DNA of 64,000 bases from Ornithobacterium rhinotracheale (GTDB lineage Bacteria > Bacteroidota > Bacteroidia > Flavobacteriales > Weeksellaceae): assembly GCF_022832975.1 (NCBI RefSeq), contig NZ_CP094846.1:744001-808000 (forward strand), read 5' to 3'. Made by a program: the position numbers and the translations under genes. Below are positions 43,645 through 52,328 of this stretch, piece after piece. Under the pieces are notes generated by a model. It made no database searches. It was not told the DNA's origin and worked only from the letters and a program-made list of their open reading frames with translations. Every line of letters starts with the position of its first letter. The stretch's first letter is position 1.

Positions 43645-45336
43645 TTAATGAATTAAAGTGAAATATTCAGCAATTGGGCCTAAAGCCAGCGCAGGGAAAA
43701 ATGCCAATGCGGCAACAATTCCGATAACGGTGAGCACCATTACGCCAAATGTAGCGGTATCAGTTTTAAGGGTTCCGTCGCTTTCAGGAACAAAGCGTTT
43801 AGCCGCTAAAAGCCCCGCAATGGCCACCGGGCCAATGATTGGCAAGAATCGAGATAATATTAAAACAAATCCTGTAGAAATATTCCACCATAAAGTATCG
43901 TCGCCTAATCCCTCAAAACCACTACCATTGTTGGCAGACGCTGAAGTGTATTCGTATAACATTTCACTGAATCCGTGAAATCCTGGGTTGTTTAATGTTG
44001 CTTCGCCATAAGCAGGGAAAGACGCTGCAAGTGCAGTACCCGCCAAAATAAAAAGTGGGTGAAGAAGAGCAATAATCATAGCGATTTTCATTTCTCTTGC
44101 TTCTACTTTTTTGCCTAAAAACTCAGGCGTTCTCCCCACCATTAGCCCACTGATGAAAACGGCTAAAATGATGAAAACGAAGAAGTTTAACAATCCTACA
44201 CCTACGCCACCATAGAAACTATTTATCATCATGGCCAAAAGTTCGTTCATGCCCGAAAGCGGCATAGAGCTGTCGTGCATGGAGTTTACAGAACCCGTAG
44301 AGATAACGGTGGTCAAAATACTCCAATAGCCAGCTGCAGGAGCGCCCAAACGGATTTCTTTACCTTCCATTGCGCCCAGCGAATTATCAATTCCCATTTC
44401 GGCAATTGCAGGATTTCCGTTTGTTTCCATAATAATGTTTGGAATTACTAAGGTTAAAAATCCTACGGTCATTACGCCAAAAATCATCCAAGCCAATTTT
44501 TTTCTTCGAATAAAGAATCCAAATGCGAAAATCATAGCCATCGGGATAATTAATTGAGCTACCATTTCTGCCATATTGGTGAAATAAGTAGGGTTTTCAA
44601 AAGGGTGGGCGGAGTTGGTTCCGTAGAAACCGCCACCATTGGTTCCCACATGTTTTATGGGGATGAATGCCGCAGCAGGACCTCTTGAGATTTCTTGTGT
44701 AACACCTTGTAGAGTAGTGATTTGGTCTTTGCCTTCAAATGTCATTGGGGTGCCTTGGAACACCAAGATCATAGCCACTACAAATGAAACGGGCAATAAA
44801 ATTCTAGTACAAGATTTCACTAAATAATTGTAGAAATTCCCTAATTGGGTAGTTGTTTTATCTCTAAAAGCGCGAAAAAGTACCACGGCAGCAGCCATAC
44901 CTGTACCCGCACTCACAAATTGCAAAAACATCAGCCAATATTGGCCAATGTAACTAAGTCCTGTTTCTCCAGAATAATGCTGCAAGTTACAGTTTACCAC
45001 AAACGAAATTACTGTATTAAAGGCCAAATCTGGCGACATACTTGGGTTGTTATCGGGATTAAGCGGTAAGTTTCCTTGCGTCATAAGAATCAACATACCG
45101 AGCAGGAACCAAACTAAATTGATGGTCACAAGTGCCACCATATGTTGTTTCCAGTTCATTTCGGTATTTGGATTGATACCACTTATTCTGAAAAATAATT
45201 TTTCTAAAGGATTAAAAACGCCGTCTAAAAATGTTTTGTCTCCATTGTAAACCTTGGCAATGTATTTCCCAAAAGGAATCGCCAATAGAACGGTGAGCAA
45301 AAACATCACTACAATTCCTAAAAATTCTGTATTCAT
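43645..45336 (-). CDS. kdpA: Potassium-transporting ATPase potassium-binding subunit A
   Basis: A 563-residue KdpA with about ten membrane helices, the K+-selective channel-like subunit. The four selectivity-loop regions are recognisable: VNCNLQHYSGETGLSYIGQ, KHVGTNGGGFYGTNSAHPFENPT (in part), STGSVNSMHDSSMPLSGM and TSASANNGSGFEGLGDDT. In E. coli the Gly of CQHYSGE and GTNGGG tune K+ affinity; both are present. It is 31 bases downstream of kdpF. Confidence 0.97.
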   Translation of the reverse strand: MNTEFLGIVVMFLLTVLLAIPFGKYIAKVYNGDKTFLDGVFNPLEKLFFRISGINPNTEMNWKQHMVALVTINLVWFLLGMLILMTQGNLPLNPDNNPSMSPDLAFNTVISFVVNCNLQHYSGETGLSYIGQYWLMFLQFVSAGTGMAAAVVLFRAFRDKTTTQLGNFYNYLVKSCTRILLPVSFVVAMILVFQGTPMTFEGKDQITTLQGVTQEISRGPAAAFIPIKHVGTNGGGFYGTNSAHPFENPTYFTNMAEMVAQLIIPMAMIFAFGFFIRRKKLAWMIFGVMTVGFLTLVIPNIIMETNGNPAIAEMGIDNSLGAMEGKEIRLGAPAAGYWSILTTVISTGSVNSMHDSSMPLSGMNELLAMMINSFYGGVGVGLLNFFVFIILAVFISGLMVGRTPEFLGKKVEAREMKIAMIIALLHPLFILAGTALAASFPAYGEATLNNPGFHGFSEMLYEYTSASANNGSGFEGLGDDTLWWNISTGFVLILSRFLPIIGPVAIAGLLAAKRFVPESDGTLKTDTATFGVMVLTVIGIVAALAFFPALALGPIAEYFTLIH

Positions 45337-45367
45337 TGTTTTTTTGGTTTAGTTTTAAATTAATTTG

Positions 45368-45445
45368 TTAGAATTCCTCTGGTTTTAAAAGCACATAAGT
45401 CATATATATAAAGACTAAAATGGCGATGATAAATAGTAAAATCAT
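45368..45445 (-). CDS. kdpF: Potassium-transporting ATPase subunit F
   Basis: A 25-residue single-helix membrane peptide (MILLFIIAIL...VLLKPEEF). The hydrophobic helix followed by YVLLKPEEF matches KdpF, which stabilises the KdpFABC complex. Its position 31 bases upstream of kdpA is the expected one. It starts at ATG 45445 and ends at TAA 45368-45370. Confidence 0.9.
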   Translation of the reverse strand: MILLFIIAILVFIYMTYVLLKPEEF

Positions 45446-45460
45446 AATTTTCTTTTTTAA

Positions 45461-45553
45461 TTAAATTTTGTCGAAGTAATCAATCGATTTGTAAAAAATC
45501 CAAAAACAGGCAAGCCCTGAAAGGATGAGTAAAAAAATGAGTAATACATTCAT
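45461..45553 (-). CDS. 30-residue single-helix membrane peptide upstream of kdpF
   Basis: A 30-codon frame that starts at ATG 45553 and ends 15 bases before the kdpF start. It encodes one hydrophobic helix (MNVLLIFLLILSGLACFWIF) followed by a polar, charged tail YKSIDYFDKI. The layout resembles KdpF and other small regulators of P-type ATPases. Position, direction and composition support a real gene, but I cannot name a family with certainty. It could be an extra Kdp subunit or a leader peptide. Confidence 0.6.
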   Translation of the reverse strand: MNVLLIFLLILSGLACFWIFYKSIDYFDKI

Positions 45554-45679
45554 AATGCTATAATTTTTTAAAGTTTCATGCGCCCATATGCCAAAACCTA
45601 TTCCAATTCAATAATGAATTTTATAAGTAAAACAATATCATCACATTATATATTTTTCTAAATTTTAAAGTATAAAAAA

Positions 45680-45705
45680 AGCCTATCAAAATGATAGGCT
45701 TTTTC
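45680..45705. terminator. Hairpin terminator upstream of kdp, with a duplicated arm
   Basis: AAGCCTATCA/TGATAGGCTT forms a 10-bp stem around AAA, with T-runs on both strands. A second copy of the arm (AAAATGATAGGCT) follows at 45708-45720, so alternative pairing is possible. It lies between a -7-like box at 45828 and the first kdp gene, so it could end the hsd transcript or attenuate kdp. Confidence 0.65.
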
Positions 45706-45783
45706 TCAAAATGATAGGCTATAGATTCTTTAAAGTATAAAATCTTCTTTTTTTTTTCGGAATTTAATGGTTTAAATGTCTTT

Positions 45784-45806
45784 AGGTGTAGTTGGGGTGT
45801 AGAAAA
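45784..45806. repeat. Tandem GGTGTAG motif, left island flank
   Basis: A 23-base segment holding two GGTGTAG motifs, AGGTGTAGTTGGGGTGTAG plus AAAA. It shares 19 of 23 bases with 59267-59289, in the same direction, at the other end of the hsd/mob region. It may mark the island boundary. Confidence 0.4.
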
Positions 45807-45810
45807 GTTT

Positions 45811-45890
45811 AACATTTAAATCTTTTACAAATATAGAGAGAAATGTGATAAAAATATGATTTGGATTGTTTCGTGTTGGTTATTGCAATC
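45811..45890. repeat. Imperfect 80-bp repeat, copy B (upstream end of the kdp block)
   Basis: Aligns with 36778-36859 in the same orientation. It carries the minus-strand box TATATTTG (45828-45835), an exact -7 fit, directed towards kdp. Confidence 0.7.
45828..45835 (-). promoter_or_regulatory. Putative -7 box upstream of the kdp operon
   Basis: TATATTTG on the minus strand inside repeat copy B, 275 bases upstream of the first kdp reading frame. No TTTG at the usual -33 distance; conserved sequence upstream (AACAATCCAAATC, TTTTTATC) may serve instead. Confidence 0.4.
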
Positions 45891-45903
45891 AAGAGTCTCC
45901 ATC

Positions 45904-45953
45904 AGCTGTGTAGACTATAAAGTTATTCTGAAAACTTTTTAATATACACAGCT
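45904..45953 (-). other. Inverted repeat just past hsdR
   Basis: AGCTGTGTA (45904-45912) and TACACAGCT (45945-45953) are a perfect 9-bp inverted repeat with an inner AAAGTT/AACTTT pair. It lies 17 bases after the hsdR stop. It has no U-run directly after it, so it is a weak terminator or an mRNA-end structure. Confidence 0.5.
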
Positions 45954-45969
45954 ATTGTTTGGTAGTCCA

Positions 45970-48900
45970 TTAAAACACTCCTGATAATTTCTTTAATACA
46001 TCTACAAATGCCTCATTAAACGCAGCGTCTTTTGCATAAAGTTTATACAAATCAATTTCATCTTTTCTTCGATTTTTCATTACAATATCTGTTAGTAACC
46101 TATACGCCAAATCTTTATTTTGCACATCATTATTCTTCACCACTTTATCTATAAAATCTGAGTGGTTTTTAATCTGTTCAGAAATTTTAATCATCGTTTC
46201 TTTTTGATCTTCTGGTGCTTTATCCCATTGTTGAAAATACCTTTCATTAAAAACTTTTATAATTTCATCCAAGGCATTTTTTTCATTAGTTTCATTCTGC
46301 ACACCTCTTGGATTTGAGTTCTGTGGATCTACTTCAGAATTTGAGTCATCGAGTCCTATCTTATAATTTAATTTTGTTCTTTCAATCCCATAGGTAGATA
46401 AATCTACGGATTCCAAAATCTCATCTATCAAATCATCTTCTTTTGTTCTTACAATTAGTTTTGGAATTAAAAATTTTAAAAACCAGAATAATCTTTCCCA
46501 AGAAATTACTTCAAATGGAATTATAGCTGCCATTTGCCCATAGATTTTTACAAATTGCTTTGCTTTTACTTTGAAATCTTTTTTCTCATCCTCCTCAAGC
46601 TCTAATTCATGATTAAATCTTTCTGCTGCTGTATCTATGATTGGGCTAAGATATTGAGCATCTTCACCCGCAAAATATTTGTTTATAAAATCTTCTACTT
46701 CATCTAATTCGTAGACGCCAACTCCATTTAATGCGCTCTCTAATTCATGTAAAACATTTACATCAGTAGCTTTACTTAAGGATGTTGAAGTATAAAACGG
46801 GTCAAATGATGATTTTATATCCTCTACTTCGTTGTAAAAATCTAGGATAAATAAATCTTCTGTTTTCTTTCCAAGTTTTTCTGACGATCTATTCAATCGG
46901 CTTAAAGCTTGCACCGCAAGTACGCCTCGCAAGCGTTTGTCTATATACATACAACTTAATTTAGGCTGATCAAAACCTGTAAGGTATTTATTAGCTACAA
47001 CCAAAATTCTATATTCATCTTTATCAAAATAATCTTTTGTTTCACTCTCGGAAAAACCATTTAGTGCTGCTTCTGTATATTCTACACCGTCAACGGTTTT
47101 TTCTCCAGAAAAAGCAATGGCTATTTTAAAAGGATTTCCCTTTGATTTTAAAATTTCATTTAAAGCTTTATAATAACGGATAGCAGATTCTATATCTTGA
47201 GTTACTACCATGGCTTTGGCTTTTCCTTTTAGTTTTTTGGCATTATAAACCTTGTTCAGGAAATGCTTCATCATTATTTTAGCCTTTGTAGTTATTGTTT
47301 GATTATGTTTCTCTACAAATCTTTTTAATTTTTTCTGGGCTTTTGCTGTATCAAACCATGGATTATCTTCTATGGATTTTTCTATTTCATAGTAGCTCTT
47401 ATAGGTAGTATAATTAGATAAAACATCTAGAATGAAACCTTCCTCAATGGCTTGTTTCATTGAATATAAATCAAATGGTGAAAAAGTCCCGTCTGGCTGT
47501 TTGGTGCCAAATCGTTCCAAAGTTGTATTTTTAGGTGTTGCTGTAAATGCAAAATAAGAAGCATTTCCTTTCATTTTTCTAGCCTGAATGGCTTTCAAAA
47601 CTTTATCTTGATAATCTTCTTCTTCATTATCTTCTGCCCCTATTGCCTGATTCATTTTACCTGCGGCAGTACCACTTTGTGAGCTGTGCGCTTCGTCTAT
47701 GAGTACAGCAAAACGCTTATTGCTAAGATTAGCTATCCCGTCTACGATATATGGAAATTTCTGAATGGTAGTAATGATGATCCTTTTTCCAGACTCTAAA
47801 CTGTCTTTGAGCTCGCTGGAACTATAAGCGGGAGCTACAATATTTTTCACCTCAGAAAATTCCTTAATATTGTCTCTTAATTGTTTGTCTAGTAATCTAC
47901 GATCGGTTACTACAATTACAGAATCAAAAAGTGGCTCTGTGGTGCTTTTTGCTCCTGGTAAATTTTCGTTTTCGGGGTAAATTTCGATAAATTGATAGGC
48001 AGCCCATGTTATAGAATTTGACTTCCCAGAGCCTGCAGAATGCTGGATTAGATAGGTTTTTCCTATTCCATTTTCTGCAATATCTTTTATAAGTTTCCTC
48101 ACCACATTTAATTGATGATAGCGTGGAAAGATGAGCGTTTTGGAGCTCAAAGGATCGTTTGGTTTACCTTTAAAATGTATAAAATGCTGAATGATATTGG
48201 CTAAACTTTCTCTAGTTAAAACTTCCTCCCACGAATAGGCTGTTTTATGTCCATTTTTATTCGGTGGATTTCCTTTTCCATGGTTAAGACTTCCCTTATT
48301 AAATGGCAAGAAATACGAATTTTTTCCATTTAATTTTGTGCACATATACACTTCGTCTGTATCTACAGCAAAATGTACCAAGCACCTACCGAATTGTAAA
48401 AGTGGCTGGCGTATATCCCTATCGTTTTTATATTGTTTAATGGCATTGACTCTTGCCGTCTGGTGTGTCCAAGGGTTTTTAAGTTCTAATGTAGCAATTG
48501 GCAATCCATTCAGAAAAATAACCATATCAATGCTCTCTAGCTTATTCTCTAGATTGTAATGAACTTGCCTGGTGACACTGAACTCATTACGCTCAAAATT
48601 TTCTTTTACCGTTTGGCTACTACTTGCCATGGGGAGTTGATACATAAATATCAAGTGAGCATCGTCTATGCGCAATCCTTTTTTTAAAACATATAATACC
48701 CCATATTTTTTGATTGTACGATCCAGCCTTTCTAGAATTTTGCGTCGCCAATCTGTATCTCTTTGTAATTTTTCTAATTCCTCTGACTGTGTATTTTCTA
48801 AAAAATGCCAAAATCTATTTTTATCAATGGCAAAATTGGGATCATAATCATTTTTATTCCCTACATAAAAACCATTACCCGCTCTGTACAAGGATCTGGG

Positions 48901-48999
48901 TTCTGCAAGTTGATTTTCTCCAATTTCTTCTACACAAAAGCCTGTTAAAGCTTTTTCTATGCAGCGTTCTAGTGCTTGCTCGTTTGTTTTAGTTGCCAT
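45970..48999 (-). CDS. hsdR: Type I restriction enzyme, R subunit
   Basis: A 1009-residue HsdR, the DNA-translocating and cutting subunit of a type I restriction complex. The N-terminal nuclease has the D...ELK motif (Asp158, Glu172, Lys174 in ATLELKNPW). The motor has Walker A SAGSGKSNS (Lys326), motif Ia VVTDRRLLDKQL, the DEAH box LIDEAHSSQ (435-438), FTATPKN, and motif VI QALSRLNRSS. It overlaps the upstream DUF262 gene by 11 bases and is the last gene of the hsd operon. Confidence 0.96.
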   Translation of the reverse strand: MATKTNEQALERCIEKALTGFCVEEIGENQLAEPRSLYRAGNGFYVGNKNDYDPNFAIDKNRFWHFLENTQSEELEKLQRDTDWRRKILERLDRTIKKYGVLYVLKKGLRIDDAHLIFMYQLPMASSSQTVKENFERNEFSVTRQVHYNLENKLESIDMVIFLNGLPIATLELKNPWTHQTARVNAIKQYKNDRDIRQPLLQFGRCLVHFAVDTDEVYMCTKLNGKNSYFLPFNKGSLNHGKGNPPNKNGHKTAYSWEEVLTRESLANIIQHFIHFKGKPNDPLSSKTLIFPRYHQLNVVRKLIKDIAENGIGKTYLIQHSAGSGKSNSITWAAYQFIEIYPENENLPGAKSTTEPLFDSVIVVTDRRLLDKQLRDNIKEFSEVKNIVAPAYSSSELKDSLESGKRIIITTIQKFPYIVDGIANLSNKRFAVLIDEAHSSQSGTAAGKMNQAIGAEDNEEEDYQDKVLKAIQARKMKGNASYFAFTATPKNTTLERFGTKQPDGTFSPFDLYSMKQAIEEGFILDVLSNYTTYKSYYEIEKSIEDNPWFDTAKAQKKLKRFVEKHNQTITTKAKIMMKHFLNKVYNAKKLKGKAKAMVVTQDIESAIRYYKALNEILKSKGNPFKIAIAFSGEKTVDGVEYTEAALNGFSESETKDYFDKDEYRILVVANKYLTGFDQPKLSCMYIDKRLRGVLAVQALSRLNRSSEKLGKKTEDLFILDFYNEVEDIKSSFDPFYTSTSLSKATDVNVLHELESALNGVGVYELDEVEDFINKYFAGEDAQYLSPIIDTAAERFNHELELEEDEKKDFKVKAKQFVKIYGQMAAIIPFEVISWERLFWFLKFLIPKLIVRTKEDDLIDEILESVDLSTYGIERTKLNYKIGLDDSNSEVDPQNSNPRGVQNETNEKNALDEIIKVFNERYFQQWDKAPEDQKETMIKISEQIKNHSDFIDKVVKNNDVQNKDLAYRLLTDIVMKNRRKDEIDLYKLYAKDAAFNEAFVDVLKKLSGVF

Positions 49000-50977
49000 G
49001 GCTATTATTGTTGAATTCTTTAAAAAGTTGTATCATCCACTCTGTGTGTTGCTTAATTTGTTCTATTCCCCATTCTTTTTCACTCATCATTAGTTGCTGT
49101 TTTAAGCTCTCCTGTTTCGTATTTTTTGTATAATGTTCTTTCTTCGCTATTGGCATATAATTGCTAAGCTTAGAATTATTACTAGGACTTATTAGGCAAA
49201 GGTTTCCGAATTCGTTTAATGTATTAGTATCTAATGTATTGCCATTTATCGGATGCTGTGGGTAATAGTGCTCAACAGAACTTCTGTAGGTAAACTCAAA
49301 ATTATTAAAATTAGATAAATTCTTGTTTAATTCATCAATATTCTTTTCCTTAAACACCCAAAGTATATAATCTAAATAATTGAAAATAAAGTTTTCTACG
49401 GCTGTACCTCGATTTAATTTATTTTTATCTATGGTATTATTCTCATCCTTTTTATCCTCTATTTTATAAATTATGTCGTAATAATCTTTTGGAAAATCGC
49501 TCATAAATCGTTGGTAGAAAATAGATTTTGCAAGATTTTCTAAATAATTTAAAAAGCTTGAACCTTCTAAATTACTTTCAGGATTCATCAAATAATCTAA
49601 CGCACCATTGAGCCAGTATTTATAATTTTGAGTAGTATAAGAAACCTGAAACATGGATTGTATCATGATTATTCGTTTGTTTTCATCACCAAAAGTATTA
49701 GTATAATTTACTTGTATATTTTTTTTATTTTTATAAATGATCATGCACTTTAAACTCCAATCATTAGATTCGCTTGTATATTCTCTTTTGATTATGTATT
49801 TGTCAAAAAGAAAGCGGGCTTTTAGTAAATTACATGCAAATTGTTTTACAAATTCTTCCTTGTTTTCTTTTTTACCTAAATGGCTTTCAAACGCTTCAAG
49901 CAAGTTTTTATCATCTAAACTTATATTTTCTTGATTTTTTTCTTGATTATTATTTTCCTGTTTGTTTTGAATTTGCAAAACATGTAATAGAAAATTTGGA
50001 AAATCAATTATGGATTCAAATCGTTCTGCATCCTTGTCCTCACTATTAGATTTGATATCGCCGACTTCATGAGATTGTATAATGTTTGCAATATTCTCTT
50101 TTGTTTCGGATTTTGTTCCTGTATTTTCTGTACCTTCGGATTGGTTTTCTTTCGTTTGGATGAATATATTTTTTAGATTTAGTTCATTCCATGTTTCACC
50201 AAAAATATTCTTCCTTTCATTTGGTTCAAATCCGTATTGAACATATCTCCCCATATCTGAGCACGCTTCCCATATTTTATTAAATGCTTCAGATGCATCT
50301 TTATCATTAGACAAGCAATTCATCATACGGGCTTTTAGTATTTCGTGCTTTTCTAGTTGCTCTCCTCGGGTGTTCATGATCTCAAAATAGTGATTGAGAT
50401 CTGTATCATGCGGCACAGCAACGCGTAGAATCTGTACATTTTTAAATAAAAAGTCTTTGAAATTAGAAATGCAAGAAATATTATTCTTAATATATTTTTC
50501 TATCATTTCATAAGCGTGAATGATACTGTCTTTTTCTGATTCTTTATGGGCATCAAAGTCTTTTTGTGAAATTTTATCCAAGGTTTCATTAGATCTATCT
50601 CTTGCTAAAAATTTTAATTTTTTTAAATCTAATGATTTTTCAGAATCTGATGTTACATCTGTATGTTTAGATAATACAGCCAATAGAACAAACAAGGTGG
50701 TGAGCCTCTGCTGCCCATCAATCACTTCGTAATATTCCTCTTTTTCAGATACCACCAATGTGCCAAGAAAATACTTTTTCTCATTATTTTTCCCATTCTT
50801 TTTCTCTTTCTCATTTTTTTCAAACACATCATTTAAATCCTGCATTAATTGTATGATTTCCTTCTCAGTCCAGGCGTAGTTTCTTTGATAAATGGGAATG
50901 CTGTAGTATTTACTTTCCTTCTCAGAAAATAAATCAGCGATTGGAATCATCGTTGGCTTACTTGTTTGATTGCTCAT
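48989..50977 (-). CDS. DUF262-DUF1524 (GmrSD/SspE-like) protein, probable nucleotide-driven HNH nuclease
   Basis: A 662-residue protein. The N-terminus is a DUF262 domain with YSIPIYQRNYAW (about 25-36) and the nucleotide-site motif VIDGQQRLTTL (DGQQR at 87-91), as in GmrS and SspE. The C-terminus is a DUF1524-type HNH domain, SVEHYYPQHP (about 568-577) and EFGNLCLISPSNNSKLSNYMP in parts (about 589-609). The family includes type IV enzymes that cut modified DNA, and phosphorothioate-dependent defence nucleases. The middle is low-complexity, rich in Asn/Glu/Lys. It overlaps the preceding DUF262 gene by 20 bases and hsdR by 11, so translation is probably coupled. Confidence 0.9.
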   Translation of the reverse strand: MSNQTSKPTMIPIADLFSEKESKYYSIPIYQRNYAWTEKEIIQLMQDLNDVFEKNEKEKKNGKNNEKKYFLGTLVVSEKEEYYEVIDGQQRLTTLFVLLAVLSKHTDVTSDSEKSLDLKKLKFLARDRSNETLDKISQKDFDAHKESEKDSIIHAYEMIEKYIKNNISCISNFKDFLFKNVQILRVAVPHDTDLNHYFEIMNTRGEQLEKHEILKARMMNCLSNDKDASEAFNKIWEACSDMGRYVQYGFEPNERKNIFGETWNELNLKNIFIQTKENQSEGTENTGTKSETKENIANIIQSHEVGDIKSNSEDKDAERFESIIDFPNFLLHVLQIQNKQENNNQEKNQENISLDDKNLLEAFESHLGKKENKEEFVKQFACNLLKARFLFDKYIIKREYTSESNDWSLKCMIIYKNKKNIQVNYTNTFGDENKRIIMIQSMFQVSYTTQNYKYWLNGALDYLMNPESNLEGSSFLNYLENLAKSIFYQRFMSDFPKDYYDIIYKIEDKKDENNTIDKNKLNRGTAVENFIFNYLDYILWVFKEKNIDELNKNLSNFNNFEFTYRSSVEHYYPQHPINGNTLDTNTLNEFGNLCLISPSNNSKLSNYMPIAKKEHYTKNTKQESLKQQLMMSEKEWGIEQIKQHTEWMIQLFKEFNNNSHGN

Positions 50978-52325
50978 CTTTTTTAAGATAATTAAGTTTT
51001 TCCATCATTTTTTGTATTTCTTTGCGTTTATCTGCCTTATTTACGTACGTTGTGGGCATAACATTCATATTGTTTAATACTTCATCATGAAAAATAGCAT
51101 ATTTTATTAGATTAAATATTTTAAGATTTTGACGAGCGTAATTATCCATAGAAGCTCTCTGAACAGCAAAGTATTCAAGTCTCAACTTATATGCCCATGC
51201 AAATGTTTTTACAATCATTTTCTTTATATCTACTTCTCCAAATCTGTCCCAATAATAGAGCAATGCACAATCAAACAGATTTCTTACATATTTATCCCCT
51301 ATGTAGTATCTTTCTGGATAATCTTCTAAGATTGCATAAATCTCCTCGTGATGTTTCTTTAATACCTCTTTTAGGTGGTTTTTCATTTTGAGATAATAGG
51401 CGATACTCTCAAAAAATCTTTTTCCATTGATTATGGGCTGGTCTATTTGAAAAGGGTATTGCCTGTATTGTTTGTCTATATTTCTATAAAAAGACAAATT
51501 ATAATCATCTGTGAAAAAATGTGCTATCTTGTGCATGGCTGCATACGGATAACTTATCTCCTCATGTAGGTTTATACCTTTGAAAACATGAATTTCCTGT
51601 TTTGTGAAAAATCTAGCACTCTTTCCTTGCGACCAATTTTTTATCCTAAACAGATAATCTGAAAATAATACTCTCAACTCTACATCTTCTACACTTTCCC
51701 ACTCCTTAACGATGTTTTTTATGATTTTCTCATCTTTTGTTTCATACGAAAGTGCTCTGAGATGATAGGCTTTCAACAAATCATGGGGCTCCAAATCTTT
51801 TCCGCGTGCATTTTGCGAATCAAAGAATTGAAATGCTTCCGAAACATCGTCTATCTCTACTTTTACAAACTCACATTTCTCAAAGAAAAAATCAATCTCT
51901 TTTTTATCAAATTCTCCTATACGGCGTTGTATCTCATCATAATTATACTTGATGTTGTATTGCGAAATTTTATTGCTAAAATCTATATTTTTAGAATAAA
52001 ATTCAATCTTTTTAGATAGCTTATCTTCTTGATTTTCTTTTTGATTTAGCGCAAGTGCGATTAAGAGAACGGTGATAAACCGTTGCTGACCGTCTACAAT
52101 ATTTAATATTTTTTTTCCCTCTCTCTCTTCTTTATGAAATACAATAGTGCCCAGGCGGTAGGCTGATTTCTCTTTAGAGAAGAGAATATCATCTATCAAT
52201 TGATTTACATTCTGAACGCTCCATTTATACGGACGCTGATATGTTGGAATCTGTATATTTTCGGTTTGTAGCAAGGCAGAAATATTTATGACTTCTGCCA
52301 CCTCTGTACTATATGTGCCGCTCAT
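50958..52325 (-). CDS. DUF262 protein without HNH domain
   Basis: A 455-residue protein with an N-terminal DUF262 domain: IQIPTYQRPYKWS (about 25-37) and NIVDGQQRFITVLL (DGQQR 78-82), then FQFFDSQNARGKDLEPHDLLKAYHLR, a segment typical of the family. No His/Asn-rich nuclease motif is seen in the C-terminal half, which is helical and Tyr/Lys-rich. It lies 3 bases after hsdS and overlaps the HNH-bearing DUF262 gene, suggesting the two act together, with this one as a sensor or regulator. The exact role is unknown. Confidence 0.88.
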   Translation of the reverse strand: MSGTYSTEVAEVINISALLQTENIQIPTYQRPYKWSVQNVNQLIDDILFSKEKSAYRLGTIVFHKEEREGKKILNIVDGQQRFITVLLIALALNQKENQEDKLSKKIEFYSKNIDFSNKISQYNIKYNYDEIQRRIGEFDKKEIDFFFEKCEFVKVEIDDVSEAFQFFDSQNARGKDLEPHDLLKAYHLRALSYETKDEKIIKNIVKEWESVEDVELRVLFSDYLFRIKNWSQGKSARFFTKQEIHVFKGINLHEEISYPYAAMHKIAHFFTDDYNLSFYRNIDKQYRQYPFQIDQPIINGKRFFESIAYYLKMKNHLKEVLKKHHEEIYAILEDYPERYYIGDKYVRNLFDCALLYYWDRFGEVDIKKMIVKTFAWAYKLRLEYFAVQRASMDNYARQNLKIFNLIKYAIFHDEVLNNMNVMPTTYVNKADKRKEIQKMMEKLNYLKKDEQSNK

Positions 52326-52328
52326 AAT

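Larger units (their letters stand above)
45554..45969. other. Non-coding stretch between kdp and hsdR
   Basis: A 416-base AT-rich gap. It holds a hairpin with T-runs (45680-45705), a tandem GGTGTAG sequence (45784-45806), repeat copy B with a -7-like box (45811-45890), and a 9-bp inverted repeat near the hsdR end (45904-45953). A weak 64-codon frame across it has no protein-like features and no conserved motif. Confidence 0.7.

Noticed and set aside
45621-45815. 64-codon minus-strand frame between hsdR and kdp
   Set aside because: It runs through the terminator hairpin and the GGTGTAG repeat, and its composition is that of translated AT-rich non-coding DNA.
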